Source of the DNA: Saprospiraceae bacterium
GTDB taxonomy: Bacteria > Bacteroidota > Bacteroidia > Chitinophagales > Saprospiraceae
Direction of reading: 5' to 3'
DNA length: 64,000 nucleotides
Assembly: GCA_016715245.1 (NCBI GenBank)
Contig: JADKAS010000011.1
Location: forward strand, 99,501 to 163,500
This document shows, piece after piece, positions 51,323 to 58,571 of this stretch (its first letter is position 1; each line of letters starts with the position of its first letter). Below the pieces are notes generated by a model, which had not been told where the DNA came from, searched no databases, and worked only from the letters and a program-made list of their open reading frames with translations. The position numbers were made by a program, and so were the translations under genes.

Positions 51323-51324
51323 AT

Positions 51325-51741
51325 TTAAAAATCTTCATCTCCCTCTTCGAGATAAAACAATTTAAAATCGTCTATTTCCCTTCTTTCTTTTTTAGTAGGT
51401 CTTCCATCGCCTTTGTCGCGATATTCAGTTTTTCCTTTTCCTACAAACCAATCCATGTATTTATTTAATTCTTCTGCAGGGGTCAGGTCGGTAAAACACT
51501 CAGCGGCCAGGGGTGCCGACACTCTTTTATCGATTTTTTTATCTACTTTGATCTGTAGCAAAAATCCGTTTTTTTTCACCTCCAGCACATCACCAATGTT
51601 GACATGGAAGGATGCTTTTATGGCTTTTCCTGCCAGTTTTACTTTACCTGATTTTACCGTATCGGTGGATAAAGACCGGGACTTAAACAGTCTCACTGCC
51701 CACAACCATTTGTCGACTCTGACTTTATCGACGTCTTTCAT
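51325..51741 (-). CDS. S4-domain RNA-binding protein (HslR/Hsp15-like)
   Basis: 138 residues. The S4 fold is at the N terminus: VRVDKWLWAVRLFKSRSLST, VKSGKVKLAGKAIKASFHVN, IGDVLEVKK. A basic tail (DKGDGRPTKKERREIDD) follows, as in Hsp15, which rescues stalled 50S-nascent-chain complexes. It starts 1 base after the PPK2 stop, so the two are translated from one transcript. Confidence 0.88.
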   Translation of the reverse strand: MKDVDKVRVDKWLWAVRLFKSRSLSTDTVKSGKVKLAGKAIKASFHVNIGDVLEVKKNGFLLQIKVDKKIDKRVSAPLAAECFTDLTPAEELNKYMDWFVGKGKTEYRDKGDGRPTKKERREIDDFKLFYLEEGDEDF

Positions 51742-52467
51742 TTAAGATTGTAAAACAGGGTTCATTTCAGTAAGTGTTTGCAATACTTTTTTGGCAATGA
51801 GATAATTCCGGTAAGATCCTTTATCTGCCGGAATGATGTGCCAGGGAATTTCACTTTCTGTAAAAACATATTCATAACACTTCATGTACGCATCCCAGTG
51901 TTTTCTTTCTTCCCAATCGCCTTCGTTGTGTTTCCATCTTTTTTCGGGGTCGTCTATTCTTTCCTGCAGTCTGGTTTCCTGTTCTTCTTTGGATATATGA
52001 AGGTAAAATTTCAACACTTTGGTATTATTATCAAATTCGAGCAATTGTTCAAAAGCATTGATGGCTTTCATTCTGTAATGAACCCTTTCTTCTGTAATCC
52101 AGTTATGCACTCTTTGAATCAGAATATCTTCATAATGTGACCGGTTAAAGATCATAATATTTCCTTTTTGAGGTGCCACTTTGTGCACCCTCCAGAGAAA
52201 ATCATGGGCAAATTCTTCTTCGGTCGGTTTTTTAAATCCGTACACATCAATACCTGTAGGATTACAACTTTTAAATACATTTTTTACTGTGCCGTCCTTG
52301 CCGCTGGCATCCACGCCCTGCAAGATAACCAAAAGGCTTTTTTTGCCTTCAGCGTATAGTTTATGCTGCCAATCCCCGATCTGGGCAGCCATTTTTTCAG
52401 TTTCTTTAACAAGCTTTTTTTTGTTAAATTCCTCCGTTGGGACGGTGGGAGTGGAAAGTAGAGACAT
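51742..52467 (-). CDS. ppk2: Polyphosphate kinase 2 family protein
   Basis: 241 residues. Walker A-like VILQGVDASGKDGTVKNVF, FLWRVHKVAPQKGNIMIFNRSHYEDI (Walker B/lid region) and a C-terminal FTESEIPWHIIPADKGSYRN. PPK2 enzymes phosphorylate (d)NDP or NMP with polyphosphate as donor. Subclass cannot be assigned. The 5' leader consists almost wholly of the TTAGGTA tandem repeat. Confidence 0.92.
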   Translation of the reverse strand: MSLLSTPTVPTEEFNKKKLVKETEKMAAQIGDWQHKLYAEGKKSLLVILQGVDASGKDGTVKNVFKSCNPTGIDVYGFKKPTEEEFAHDFLWRVHKVAPQKGNIMIFNRSHYEDILIQRVHNWITEERVHYRMKAINAFEQLLEFDNNTKVLKFYLHISKEEQETRLQERIDDPEKRWKHNEGDWEERKHWDAYMKCYEYVFTESEIPWHIIPADKGSYRNYLIAKKVLQTLTEMNPVLQS

Positions 52468-52469
52468 GA

Positions 52470-52585
52470 TTTTAGGTGTTAGGTATTAGGTATTAGGTAT
52501 TAGGTATTAGGTATTAGGTATTAGGATAGGTGAGGTGTTAGGTTTTAGGTATTAGGTTTTAGGTGGGTTAGGTGTTAGGGGTTAG
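52470..52585 (-). repeat. TTAGGTA tandem repeat upstream of ppk2
   Basis: About seven near-perfect TTAGGTA units followed by variants (TTAGGTTTTAGG, GTGTTAGG). It starts 3 bases before the ppk2 start codon and fills its leader. Copy-number change could alter expression, or the array may be a byproduct of slippage. Confidence 0.8.
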
Positions 52586-52597
52586 GAGTAAAAATGA

Positions 52598-53515
52598 TTA
52601 TTTTAATTTGGAACGTTTCACCAGATAGGATTGAAGTATAGGGTTAAATCCTTCGTTGATATCAGCTTCAATAAAATCAATTTTATATTGCAGGCATTTC
52701 ATTTTGAGCATGTCTTTGTATTCTTTTATTTTTCTGGTATATCTTTCTTTGACGAGATGGGATTGGAGTCTGATTTCTTCACCGGATTCAAGATCGATAA
52801 AAAGATAGGGTCTGTTTTCAAATTCAAAGTCCATTTCACTTTTTTTATCAACCACGTGAAACATTAGCACTTCGTGTTTGGCAAATTTCAAATGCTGCAA
52901 TGCTGAAAAAAGTTCTTCATTTGATTCACCTGAATCAAACATGTCGCTGAATATCACGACCAGTGATCTCTGATGGATAGATTCAGCAAGCTGGTGCAAA
53001 GATTTGGCGGTAGCCGTTGTTTTTTGTTGGCCTTCATCTTTCAGAAGCTGATCAAGATAGGTCAGTAACAAACGATAATGCATGGTTGAACTCCGACTTT
53101 TGGTATGGATTTTAACATCATTATCAAAGATGCTCAGACCAAAAGCGTCTCTTTGTTTTTTGAAAAGATTCATCAGAGATGCCGCCGCTAAAGCCGAAAA
53201 CTGAAGTTTATTGAGTTTTGAAACAGACTTGTCCGGATAATACATAGAAGAAGAGCCATCGATAATAATCTGGCACCGCAGGTTGGTTTCTTCTTCAAAT
53301 TTTTTGGAAAACATTTTTTCGGTTCTCCCAAAAACTTTCCAGTCTATATCTTTAGTGGATTCTCCGACATTGTATATCCTGTGTTCGGCAAATTCAACCG
53401 AAAAACCATGAAAAGGACTTTTATGTAAACCAATGATAAAACCTTCCACTACCTGTTTGGCGAGGAGTTCTATATTTTCTACCTGTTTTACATCAAACTG
53501 ATCAAAAAAGGACAT
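52598..53515 (-). CDS. DUF58 (VWA-like) protein
   Basis: 305 residues. The DUF58 signature is seen: HKSPFHGFSVEFAEHRIYNV, DIDWKVFGRTE, and the metal-site DGSSSMYY of a von Willebrand A fold, then SLVVIFSDMFDSGES and LMFHVVDKKSEMDFEF. In Bacteroidota such genes usually sit beside a MoxR AAA+ ATPase and aerotolerance BatA-like genes; none is next to this one. It is probably a membrane-associated factor for cofactor or chaperone-like assembly. Confidence 0.9.
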   Translation of the reverse strand: MSFFDQFDVKQVENIELLAKQVVEGFIIGLHKSPFHGFSVEFAEHRIYNVGESTKDIDWKVFGRTEKMFSKKFEEETNLRCQIIIDGSSSMYYPDKSVSKLNKLQFSALAAASLMNLFKKQRDAFGLSIFDNDVKIHTKSRSSTMHYRLLLTYLDQLLKDEGQQKTTATAKSLHQLAESIHQRSLVVIFSDMFDSGESNEELFSALQHLKFAKHEVLMFHVVDKKSEMDFEFENRPYLFIDLESGEEIRLQSHLVKERYTRKIKEYKDMLKMKCLQYKIDFIEADINEGFNPILQSYLVKRSKLK

Positions 53516-53543
53516 TAAAAATAAGTTTGTGCGAATATAAAGA

Positions 53544-53579
53544 AAAACTCCTGACCAAAATGAATCAATCAGGAGTTTT
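53544..53579 (-). terminator. Rho-independent terminator after trxA
   Basis: Stem AAAACTCCTGA/TCAGGAGTTTT (11 bases), T-rich on the minus-strand 3' side. It lies 21 bases past the trxA stop, between trxA and the DUF58 gene. Confidence 0.75.
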
Positions 53580-53599
53580 ATGTATTCACCAATTAAATT

Positions 53600-53914
53600 T
53601 TATAAATACGGAAGTATTTTTGCTTCCAGAGCGGCTTTGGTGGTCAATCCTACTTGTTTGTCTACCACTTCACCATCTTTCAGGATGAGAATGGTAGGTA
53701 TACTTCTGATGGAATACTTCATAGAAATTTCAGGATTTTCGTCCACATTCACTTTTCCGATGACCGCTTTTCCGTCATATTGAGAAGATAGTTCCTCAAT
53801 GATGGGTCCGATAAGACGGCAAGGTCCACACCATTCAGCCCAAAAATCAACGACAGCGACTCCGCCACTTAAAGCTTTTTCAGCAAAATTGCTGTCTGTA
53901 AATTGAAATGCCAT
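53600..53914 (-). CDS. trxA: Thioredoxin
   Basis: 104 residues, the standard thioredoxin length. Active site WCGPC with Cys29 and Cys32 after VVDFWAE; the cis-Pro region SIPTILILKDGEV follows near residue 70. It reduces protein disulfides in the cytoplasm with thioredoxin reductase. Single-gene unit with its own terminator. I see no clear promoter match in the 346-base gap before the divergent TonB-like gene. Confidence 0.95.
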   Translation of the reverse strand: MAFQFTDSNFAEKALSGGVAVVDFWAEWCGPCRLIGPIIEELSSQYDGKAVIGKVNVDENPEISMKYSIRSIPTILILKDGEVVDKQVGLTTKAALEAKILPYL

Positions 53915-54260
53915 TATATATTATTTTAGATTTTAAAAACAATATACTAACACCATTACCTTGTTTTTTGTTTCCTTATTTTATTAAATTTATCATAATG
54001 TTTTCTTTTCAATAATGAATAAAGATTATTTACGGTAAAGCCTCCGTTTTTAATCATTAAAACTTAAAAAAATCTGAAAGTATCCGATAATACTATCTCA
54101 ATTTGTTAAAACCTTTATCAATATTATTCATATTAAAAAAATATCACTTATTTTGTGCTTCTTTTGACTCAAAGTGAAGTAATCGTAACCACCATTATTT
54201 TTTAAGAGTTATTTAAGAATATTCTAAATTATAATATCGTTATAAAAGAAATATTTTGAT
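53915..54260. other. Intergenic region between divergent genes
   Basis: AT-rich, with no ORF or RNA gene. It must hold promoters for trxA and the TonB-like gene, but no match close to the Bacteroidota consensus stood out. Confidence 0.35.
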
Positions 54261-55211
54261 ATGTACCAATCTTCAGCCATAGAATCAAAAAACAACAGAA
54301 AGGGACGCACCATTTCTATAATTCTACATTTATTGTTACTCCTGATTGCATTTTTATACTCCATGCCGGTCGTTCCAGAGGAAGAACTGGAAGAAAAGCC
54401 ACCTTATGCCGTTAAAGTTGACTTTACGTTTGAGGAAAGTTCCATGAGCAAATATGCCCATGACGATGCAGGTGAGAAGAGGCCACAGGCTGAAGAAAAA
54501 GCGGAACAGCAACCTGAAGAAACCAAGCAGGAGACCACTCCGGAACCCGAACCCACCCCAGTTGAGGAGGTTAAACCTGTAGATCCTATATCTACGACAA
54601 CCACTACTGACGACAGTCCTATTAAAGTAGTGGAAAGACCTAAACCTGTGATCAAAACACCGGACATTATCAAACCGGTTCCCAAAAAAAATGATGATGT
54701 TTATACCCCTCCGGTAAAAACTGAACCTGCGCCTACCAAATCCCCGTCCACTTCTCCCAGTGGAAATTCTACTACCAAACCTTCTTCCTTACCGGGAAAT
54801 GAAGGAGGGACAGGAAAAGGTGATTCCGGTACAGGAGATGGAAAAACCAAAGGCAACGACGGTGATGAAGGCAAAGGAAATTCAAGCAGTGGTTCAGGCG
54901 CCTACGACGGTTCCGGTGACGGTGTGTTTGGCAGGAAAGTCATTTACAGAGACAGGCAAGCGGCTTCCAATGCTATGACAGTTTCAGGTATAGTCACCGT
55001 AAAAATATGTGTCAACAGAGGAGGTATAGTGACGTATGCGGAAGTTTTGGAAGCTGAAACCTCAATCAGGGACAGAAATACAAGAAAAAACTTTCTTAAA
55101 GCGGCCCGCAACTACAAAGTAAAACCTGATTATTCAGCACCGGAAGAACAATGCGGAAAGTTGGTGTTTAAGTCAGATGCAAGCGCAGTCAACAAACTGA
55201 GACCCAAATAA
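54261..55211 (+). CDS. TonB-like energy-transducing protein
   Basis: 316 residues. A short cytoplasmic N terminus, one membrane anchor (ISIILHLLLLLIAFLYSMPVV), then a long acidic and proline-rich spacer (EPEPTPVEEVKPVDPI, PKPVIKTPDIIKPVP) and a Gly/Ser-rich part. The C-terminal ~90 residues (VSGIVTVKICVNRGGIVTYAEV) resemble the TonB/TolA-type periplasmic domain. It probably transfers proton-motive force to outer-membrane receptors. ExbB/ExbD genes are not adjacent. It ends 14 bases before the methyltransferase gene. Confidence 0.8.
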   Translation: MYQSSAIESKNNRKGRTISIILHLLLLLIAFLYSMPVVPEEELEEKPPYAVKVDFTFEESSMSKYAHDDAGEKRPQAEEKAEQQPEETKQETTPEPEPTPVEEVKPVDPISTTTTTDDSPIKVVERPKPVIKTPDIIKPVPKKNDDVYTPPVKTEPAPTKSPSTSPSGNSTTKPSSLPGNEGGTGKGDSGTGDGKTKGNDGDEGKGNSSSGSGAYDGSGDGVFGRKVIYRDRQAASNAMTVSGIVTVKICVNRGGIVTYAEVLEAETSIRDRNTRKNFLKAARNYKVKPDYSAPEEQCGKLVFKSDASAVNKLRPK

Positions 55212-55225
55212 TCGACTGCTTACAA

Positions 55226-55840
55226 ATGGCCGAAAAAGAACTTGACCAATCGTTTTGGGACAACAGATATATTGGTCGGGATACACCGTGGGCTTTGAAC
55301 TGCGCCACTCCTGCACTGACAGAATATATGGAGGATAAAAAACGGGATTCCTCCATACTGATTCCGGGTGCCGGCACTTCTCTGGAGGGTATTGAACTTT
55401 TGCGGATGGGTTTTACCAACATTACATTCTGCGACATTTCTCCCAGTGCCATAGCAGAGGCCAAAACGAAGGTAACGGAAGCCTGTTCCGGAGTGGATTT
55501 TGGCAATATAAAATTTATTGAAGGGGACTTTTTTGCACTGGAGGGTTCTTATGACTATATCATGGAACAGACATTTTTTTGTGCACTACCGATAAAAATG
55601 AGAAATGACTATGTTGAAAAAATGTACAGGCTTCTGAAAAAAAACGGCACTCTTTTCGGCGTTTTATTTCGCACTGAATTTGAAAGAGAAGGCCCCCCTT
55701 TCGGAGGACACATAGATGAATACAAGTCTCTTTTTTCCAATTTTTTTTATATTAAAGAGATTTCAATATGTACAAATTCGGTTCCCCCAAGAGCAGGTAA
55801 TGAGTTGTTTTTTATTTGTAAAAAAATAGTTAAAGAGTAA
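55226..55840 (+). CDS. TPMT-like SAM-dependent methyltransferase
   Basis: 204 residues. FWDNRYIGRDTPWALNCATPALTEY is the TPMT-family substrate loop, followed by ILIPGAGTSLEGIELLRMG (SAM-binding motif I) and FCDISPSAIAEAK. The family methylates thiols, halides or small sulfur/arsenic compounds. No related pathway gene is adjacent. It probably shares the transcript of the TonB-like gene. Confidence 0.9.
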   Translation: MAEKELDQSFWDNRYIGRDTPWALNCATPALTEYMEDKKRDSSILIPGAGTSLEGIELLRMGFTNITFCDISPSAIAEAKTKVTEACSGVDFGNIKFIEGDFFALEGSYDYIMEQTFFCALPIKMRNDYVEKMYRLLKKNGTLFGVLFRTEFEREGPPFGGHIDEYKSLFSNFFYIKEISICTNSVPPRAGNELFFICKKIVKE

Positions 55841-55951
55841 ATTTAATAAGTTATTTATTTGGCTAATTAAGTTTTGTAAACTAACTTGCAGCGTCTTAAA
55901 ACATATTTGTATCCCATTTTAAGATAAAAAGTACAATTCTGATGCCTGTTG

Positions 55952-55959
55952 TACTTTTG
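55952..55959 (+). promoter_or_regulatory. -7 element for the M23 peptidase gene
   Basis: TACTTTTG matches TAnnTTTG and puts the transcript start about 30 bases before the TTG start at 55997. A second match (TAGTTTTG, 55992-55999) overlaps that TTG; if it were used, translation would have to start later. Confidence 0.5.
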
Positions 55960-55996
55960 ACAGACGAATTTATATAACCGTAAAACCTTTATAGTT

Positions 55997-57316
55997 TTGA
56001 AACTTACACCATTCACAGGAAGTAAGTACAAGAGACAATTGACTGATGTTTTATTTTCACTTGTACTGGCCAGCATAGCACTCGTAGGGTATTACGATTG
56101 GAAAAACCGAAATAAAACCGTATCAGATGATCGCGCATCCCTTCATTCTTCTGTTGTAAAATTTGGGTTTGGTCTTGATTCAGTACACATTGAGCCAATA
56201 GTGGTCAGAAAAAATGAATTAATGGGGGAGATTTTTGAAAAAATCGGATTTAACAGACCTGTTATCCTCGAAATTGAAGAAAAAACAAAAGAACTATTTA
56301 ACCCGAAAAATATACAATCCGGTAAAAATTTTCACATCATCAAAAAAAATGAATGTGACGACAAACCCATTGCTGTTGTCTATGAGCATGACAGGTCAAA
56401 ATACATACTTTACGATTTCAGAAATGATGTAGATGTAAAGGTGGTGGAAAAGAAGGTTGAAATAGTAGAAAAGGAAGCTCATGGTAAAATTGCCACATCC
56501 CTCTGGAAAACAATGGAAAGTAATGGCTTCGACCCTGGAGTTATTGATTTGATGGAAGAAGCTTTATCATCATCAGTTGACTTTCACCACACCCAGAAAG
56601 GCGATGAGTTCAAGCTTATATATGAAGGTAAATATATAGACGGAGAGTATATTGGTGCCGGCAAACTGATTGCGGCCATGTACAAAAATGATCAGGGAGA
56701 ATTTCATTCCTTCCTGTACAAAACGAAAGAAAAAGAGGGATATTTTGATGCTGAGGGTAGACCTGGTAAAAAAGCATTTTTAAAATCACCGGTTAAATTT
56801 TCAAAAATTTCATCAGGCTTCAGTAAAAGAAGGTTTCACCCTGTATTGGGAAGAAATATGCCTCACTTAGGTACAGATTATGCAGCACCTCACGGAACAC
56901 AGATACACTCCGTGGCAGATGGAGTTGTGGTAGGTGTCGGCTATACAGGAAATAACGGAAACTTTGTAAAAATCAAACACACCAATACCTACGAAACACA
57001 ATATCTCCACATGTCAAGGTTTGCCAAAGGTATAAAAAGAGGCGTTAAAGTGTCACAAGGTCAAACCATCGGGTATGTTGGTTCCACAGGTCTGGCAACA
57101 GGTCCTCATGTTTGTTTCCGTTTCTGGAAAAATGGTATTCAGGTAAATCATCTATCCCAAAAATTGCCTTCTGCAGAACCCATGAATGTATCAGAACTGC
57201 CGGCCTTTTATGATTACAGAGATAAGATGATGGTAAAACTGGCAACTATCGGACATGAAGTGGTTTCTCAGGACAAAAAGAATATAAAAGACCCACTCCT
57301 ATCCATAAAACCTTAG
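55997..57316 (+). CDS. M23-family peptidoglycan endopeptidase
   Basis: 439 residues from a TTG. There is one N-terminal membrane anchor (DVLFSLVLASIALVGYYDW), then a LysM-like/OapA-type region (residues 60-230). The LytM catalytic domain (about 265-400) has FHPVLGRNMPHLGTDYAAP with the first zinc ligands (His, Asp) and TGPHVCFRFWKNG. The second part of the usual HxH motif is HVC, so the distal His is replaced by Cys. It likely trims peptidoglycan crosslinks in the periplasm. Alternative starts exist, but none is better placed. Confidence 0.88.
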   Translation: MKLTPFTGSKYKRQLTDVLFSLVLASIALVGYYDWKNRNKTVSDDRASLHSSVVKFGFGLDSVHIEPIVVRKNELMGEIFEKIGFNRPVILEIEEKTKELFNPKNIQSGKNFHIIKKNECDDKPIAVVYEHDRSKYILYDFRNDVDVKVVEKKVEIVEKEAHGKIATSLWKTMESNGFDPGVIDLMEEALSSSVDFHHTQKGDEFKLIYEGKYIDGEYIGAGKLIAAMYKNDQGEFHSFLYKTKEKEGYFDAEGRPGKKAFLKSPVKFSKISSGFSKRRFHPVLGRNMPHLGTDYAAPHGTQIHSVADGVVVGVGYTGNNGNFVKIKHTNTYETQYLHMSRFAKGIKRGVKVSQGQTIGYVGSTGLATGPHVCFRFWKNGIQVNHLSQKLPSAEPMNVSELPAFYDYRDKMMVKLATIGHEVVSQDKKNIKDPLLSIKP

Positions 57317-57430
57317 ATTTCAGGTTTTGGTTGATAAACTTTTCAATTATTGTTGAATTAGGTTCATTAATTCAACAGGTTTAATTCCGGTCTATGATGC
57401 CAAACAGATATGTATTTTGTTTGGATGGAA

Positions 57431-57530
57431 AAATTACCTTAACATTACAGATTTTGATTCATGATTTTATAGTTGTTTTAAAAACAACTGTATCTTTGCA
57501 CTTTTTATGGCTCCATAGTTCAACTGGATA
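57431..57530 (+). repeat. Near-identical direct repeat, copy A (tRNA promoter and 5' half)
   Basis: About 100 bases repeated at 58199-58296 with one mismatch. It contains the -7 box TATCTTTG (57491-57498), then GGCTCCATAGTTCAACTGGA, the 5' third of a tRNA-Arg. Confidence 0.85.
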
Positions 57531-57637
57531 CCTGCCTGCCTAAGACGTCAGTCAGGCAGGGAATATCAGATTTCGGCTCTGCCATCCTGAACTCATCAGG
57601 CGGGCAGGCAAGTCTGAGGTTTGTGGGAGTCAAGAAT
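57509..57637 (+). pseudogene. tRNA-Arg(TCG)-like gene broken by two palindrome-rich insertions
   Basis: Sequence matches a tRNA-Arg in order: acceptor/D-arm GGCTCCATAGTTCAACTGGA (57509-57530), then a 30-base insert (57531-57560, CCTGCCTG...CAGGCAGG arms). Next is GAATATCAGATTTCGGCTCTG with anticodon loop TTTCGGC (anticodon TCG), then a 31-base insert (57582-57612), and TCTGAGG and a degenerate variable/T region. TCTG occurs on both sides of the second insert. It cannot fold as a normal tRNA. Confidence 0.75.
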
Positions 57638-57700
57638 AAAAAACTAACTGTTCTAACTGATTCTAAATATGAAATTTGCACTTTAAATCTATTTTATAGT

Positions 57701-57961
57701 ATGGAAAAATTTTTCGTCTATATTTTATACAGTAAATTATTTAACAGAGTATATATTGGCCAAACAAATAATTTGGAAAAGAGAATTCATCTTCATAATT
57801 CCGGACATGTTCCCTCTACAAAGCCTTATTTACCTTGGCAAAAAATATATCATGAAGAATTACCATCCAGAATTGAAGCTGTATTAAGCGAAAAAACATG
57901 GAAAAAGTCTCATAAAAGAAGGTTGATTAAAGAGTTGATTAAAAATATTGAAATCACCTGA
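57701..57961 (+). CDS. GIY-YIG nuclease-domain protein
   Basis: 86 residues from the ATG at 57701; the longer frame starts in unrelated sequence. The minimal GIY-YIG domain is present: FFVYILYSKLFNRVYIGQTNNL (GIY-YIG motif written as VYI..YIG), EKRIHLHNSG, YEELPSR-like segment with Glu, and EKTWKK. Family members are single-strand or structure-specific nucleases, and small free-standing copies are common in Bacteroidota, sometimes next to tRNA genes. Here it is enclosed by two copies of a tRNA-Arg 5' half. Confidence 0.88.
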   Translation: MEKFFVYILYSKLFNRVYIGQTNNLEKRIHLHNSGHVPSTKPYLPWQKIYHEELPSRIEAVLSEKTWKKSHKRRLIKELIKNIEIT

Positions 57962-58129
57962 TTTAATTTTTTCAAGCTATAAAATACATTCACAGAATTA
58001 GACTTATTTTCAACAGGAATCATACTAATCAGGACTTGTTTTAGTTTAATTACATAATTAATAAATTAATATTTTTTTTATAAGTTTGGACTTAAACAGC
58101 TTAACCAAAAAATTCTGACTGTAAACTCA

Positions 58130-58194
58130 GAATATCAGATTTCGGCTCTGCCATCCTGAACTCATCAGTTGGGCAGGCAGGTCTGAGGGTTGGG
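58130..58194 (+). repeat. tRNA-Arg anticodon-arm fragment with palindromic insert, copy B
   Basis: GAATATCAGATTTCGGCTCTG (58130-58150), then an insert (58151-58181) nearly the same as that at 57582-57612, then TCTGAGGGTTGGG. The acceptor and D arms are absent. Confidence 0.75.
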
Positions 58195-58198
58195 TAAA

Positions 58199-58296
58199 AA
58201 ATTACCTTAACATTACAGATTTTGATTCATGATTTTATAGTTGTTTTAAAAACAACTGTATCTTTGCACTTTATATGGCTCCATAGTTCAACTGGA
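58199..58296 (+). repeat. Near-identical direct repeat, copy C
   Basis: Counterpart of 57431-57530, including the -7 box TATCTTTG (58259-58266) and tRNA 5' half from 58277. One substitution (TTTATATGG against TTTTTATGG). The 768-base distance is the period of the duplicated unit. Confidence 0.85.
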
Positions 58297-58330
58297 TAGA
58301 ATATCAGATTTCGGCTCTGAGGGTTGGGGG
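58277..58330 (+). pseudogene. tRNA-Arg(TCG)-like gene truncated in the T arm
   Basis: No palindromic insert here: GGCTCCATAGTTCAACTGGA, TAGAATATCAGATTTCGGCT, CTGAGGGTTGGGGG form acceptor 5' strand, D arm, anticodon arm (loop TTTCGGC) and the T-arm 5' side. It then breaks into GGTGACCCGGGTCACC. The T loop and acceptor 3' strand (expected TGGAGCC-type) are missing, so it should not make a mature tRNA. Confidence 0.75.
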
Positions 58331-58499
58331 TGACCCGGGTCACCAGAGATTAGACGAAGCGCTTTGTATTTTTATAAAAACAGACGTGCTTGCAAGTTTG
58401 TTTTTATAAAAATACAGACTCGGGACGATAGTCCCGGTTCGGATATTTTGACCTTGTACCTGCAGAGGATCAATGAAATTAATCCTCTTGGGGTCACCC
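58326..58499. other. Cluster of nested inverted repeats (possible structured element)
   Basis: Seen in order: palindrome GGTGACCCGGGTCACC (58329-58344); a perfect 17-base inverted repeat 58366-58382 / 58399-58415; CGGGAC GATA GTCCCG (58421-58436); GAGGAT...ATCCTC (58465-58487); and an outer pair GGGTGACCC (58328-58336) with GGGTCACCC (58491-58499) that could close the whole. It begins exactly where the tRNA homology ends. It may be an inserted structured element or an RNA; no known family is recognised. Confidence 0.5.
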
Positions 58500-58500
58500 A

Positions 58501-58533
58501 AAAAAACTGTGTCAGAAAACACAGTTTTTTTTT
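58501..58533. terminator. Bidirectional terminator (uvrA end)
   Basis: AACTGTGT/ACACAGTT stem, A-rich before and T-rich after, so it works in both directions. It lies 39 bases past the uvrA stop. Confidence 0.75.
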
Positions 58534-58571
58534 GTGCTCCCACATTATTTTTAATACCAAAAATTATCCCT

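Noticed and set aside
58277..58330. Functional tRNA-Arg(TCG)
   Set aside because: The T loop and acceptor 3' strand are absent, so a cloverleaf cannot close; kept only as a truncated tRNA-like sequence.
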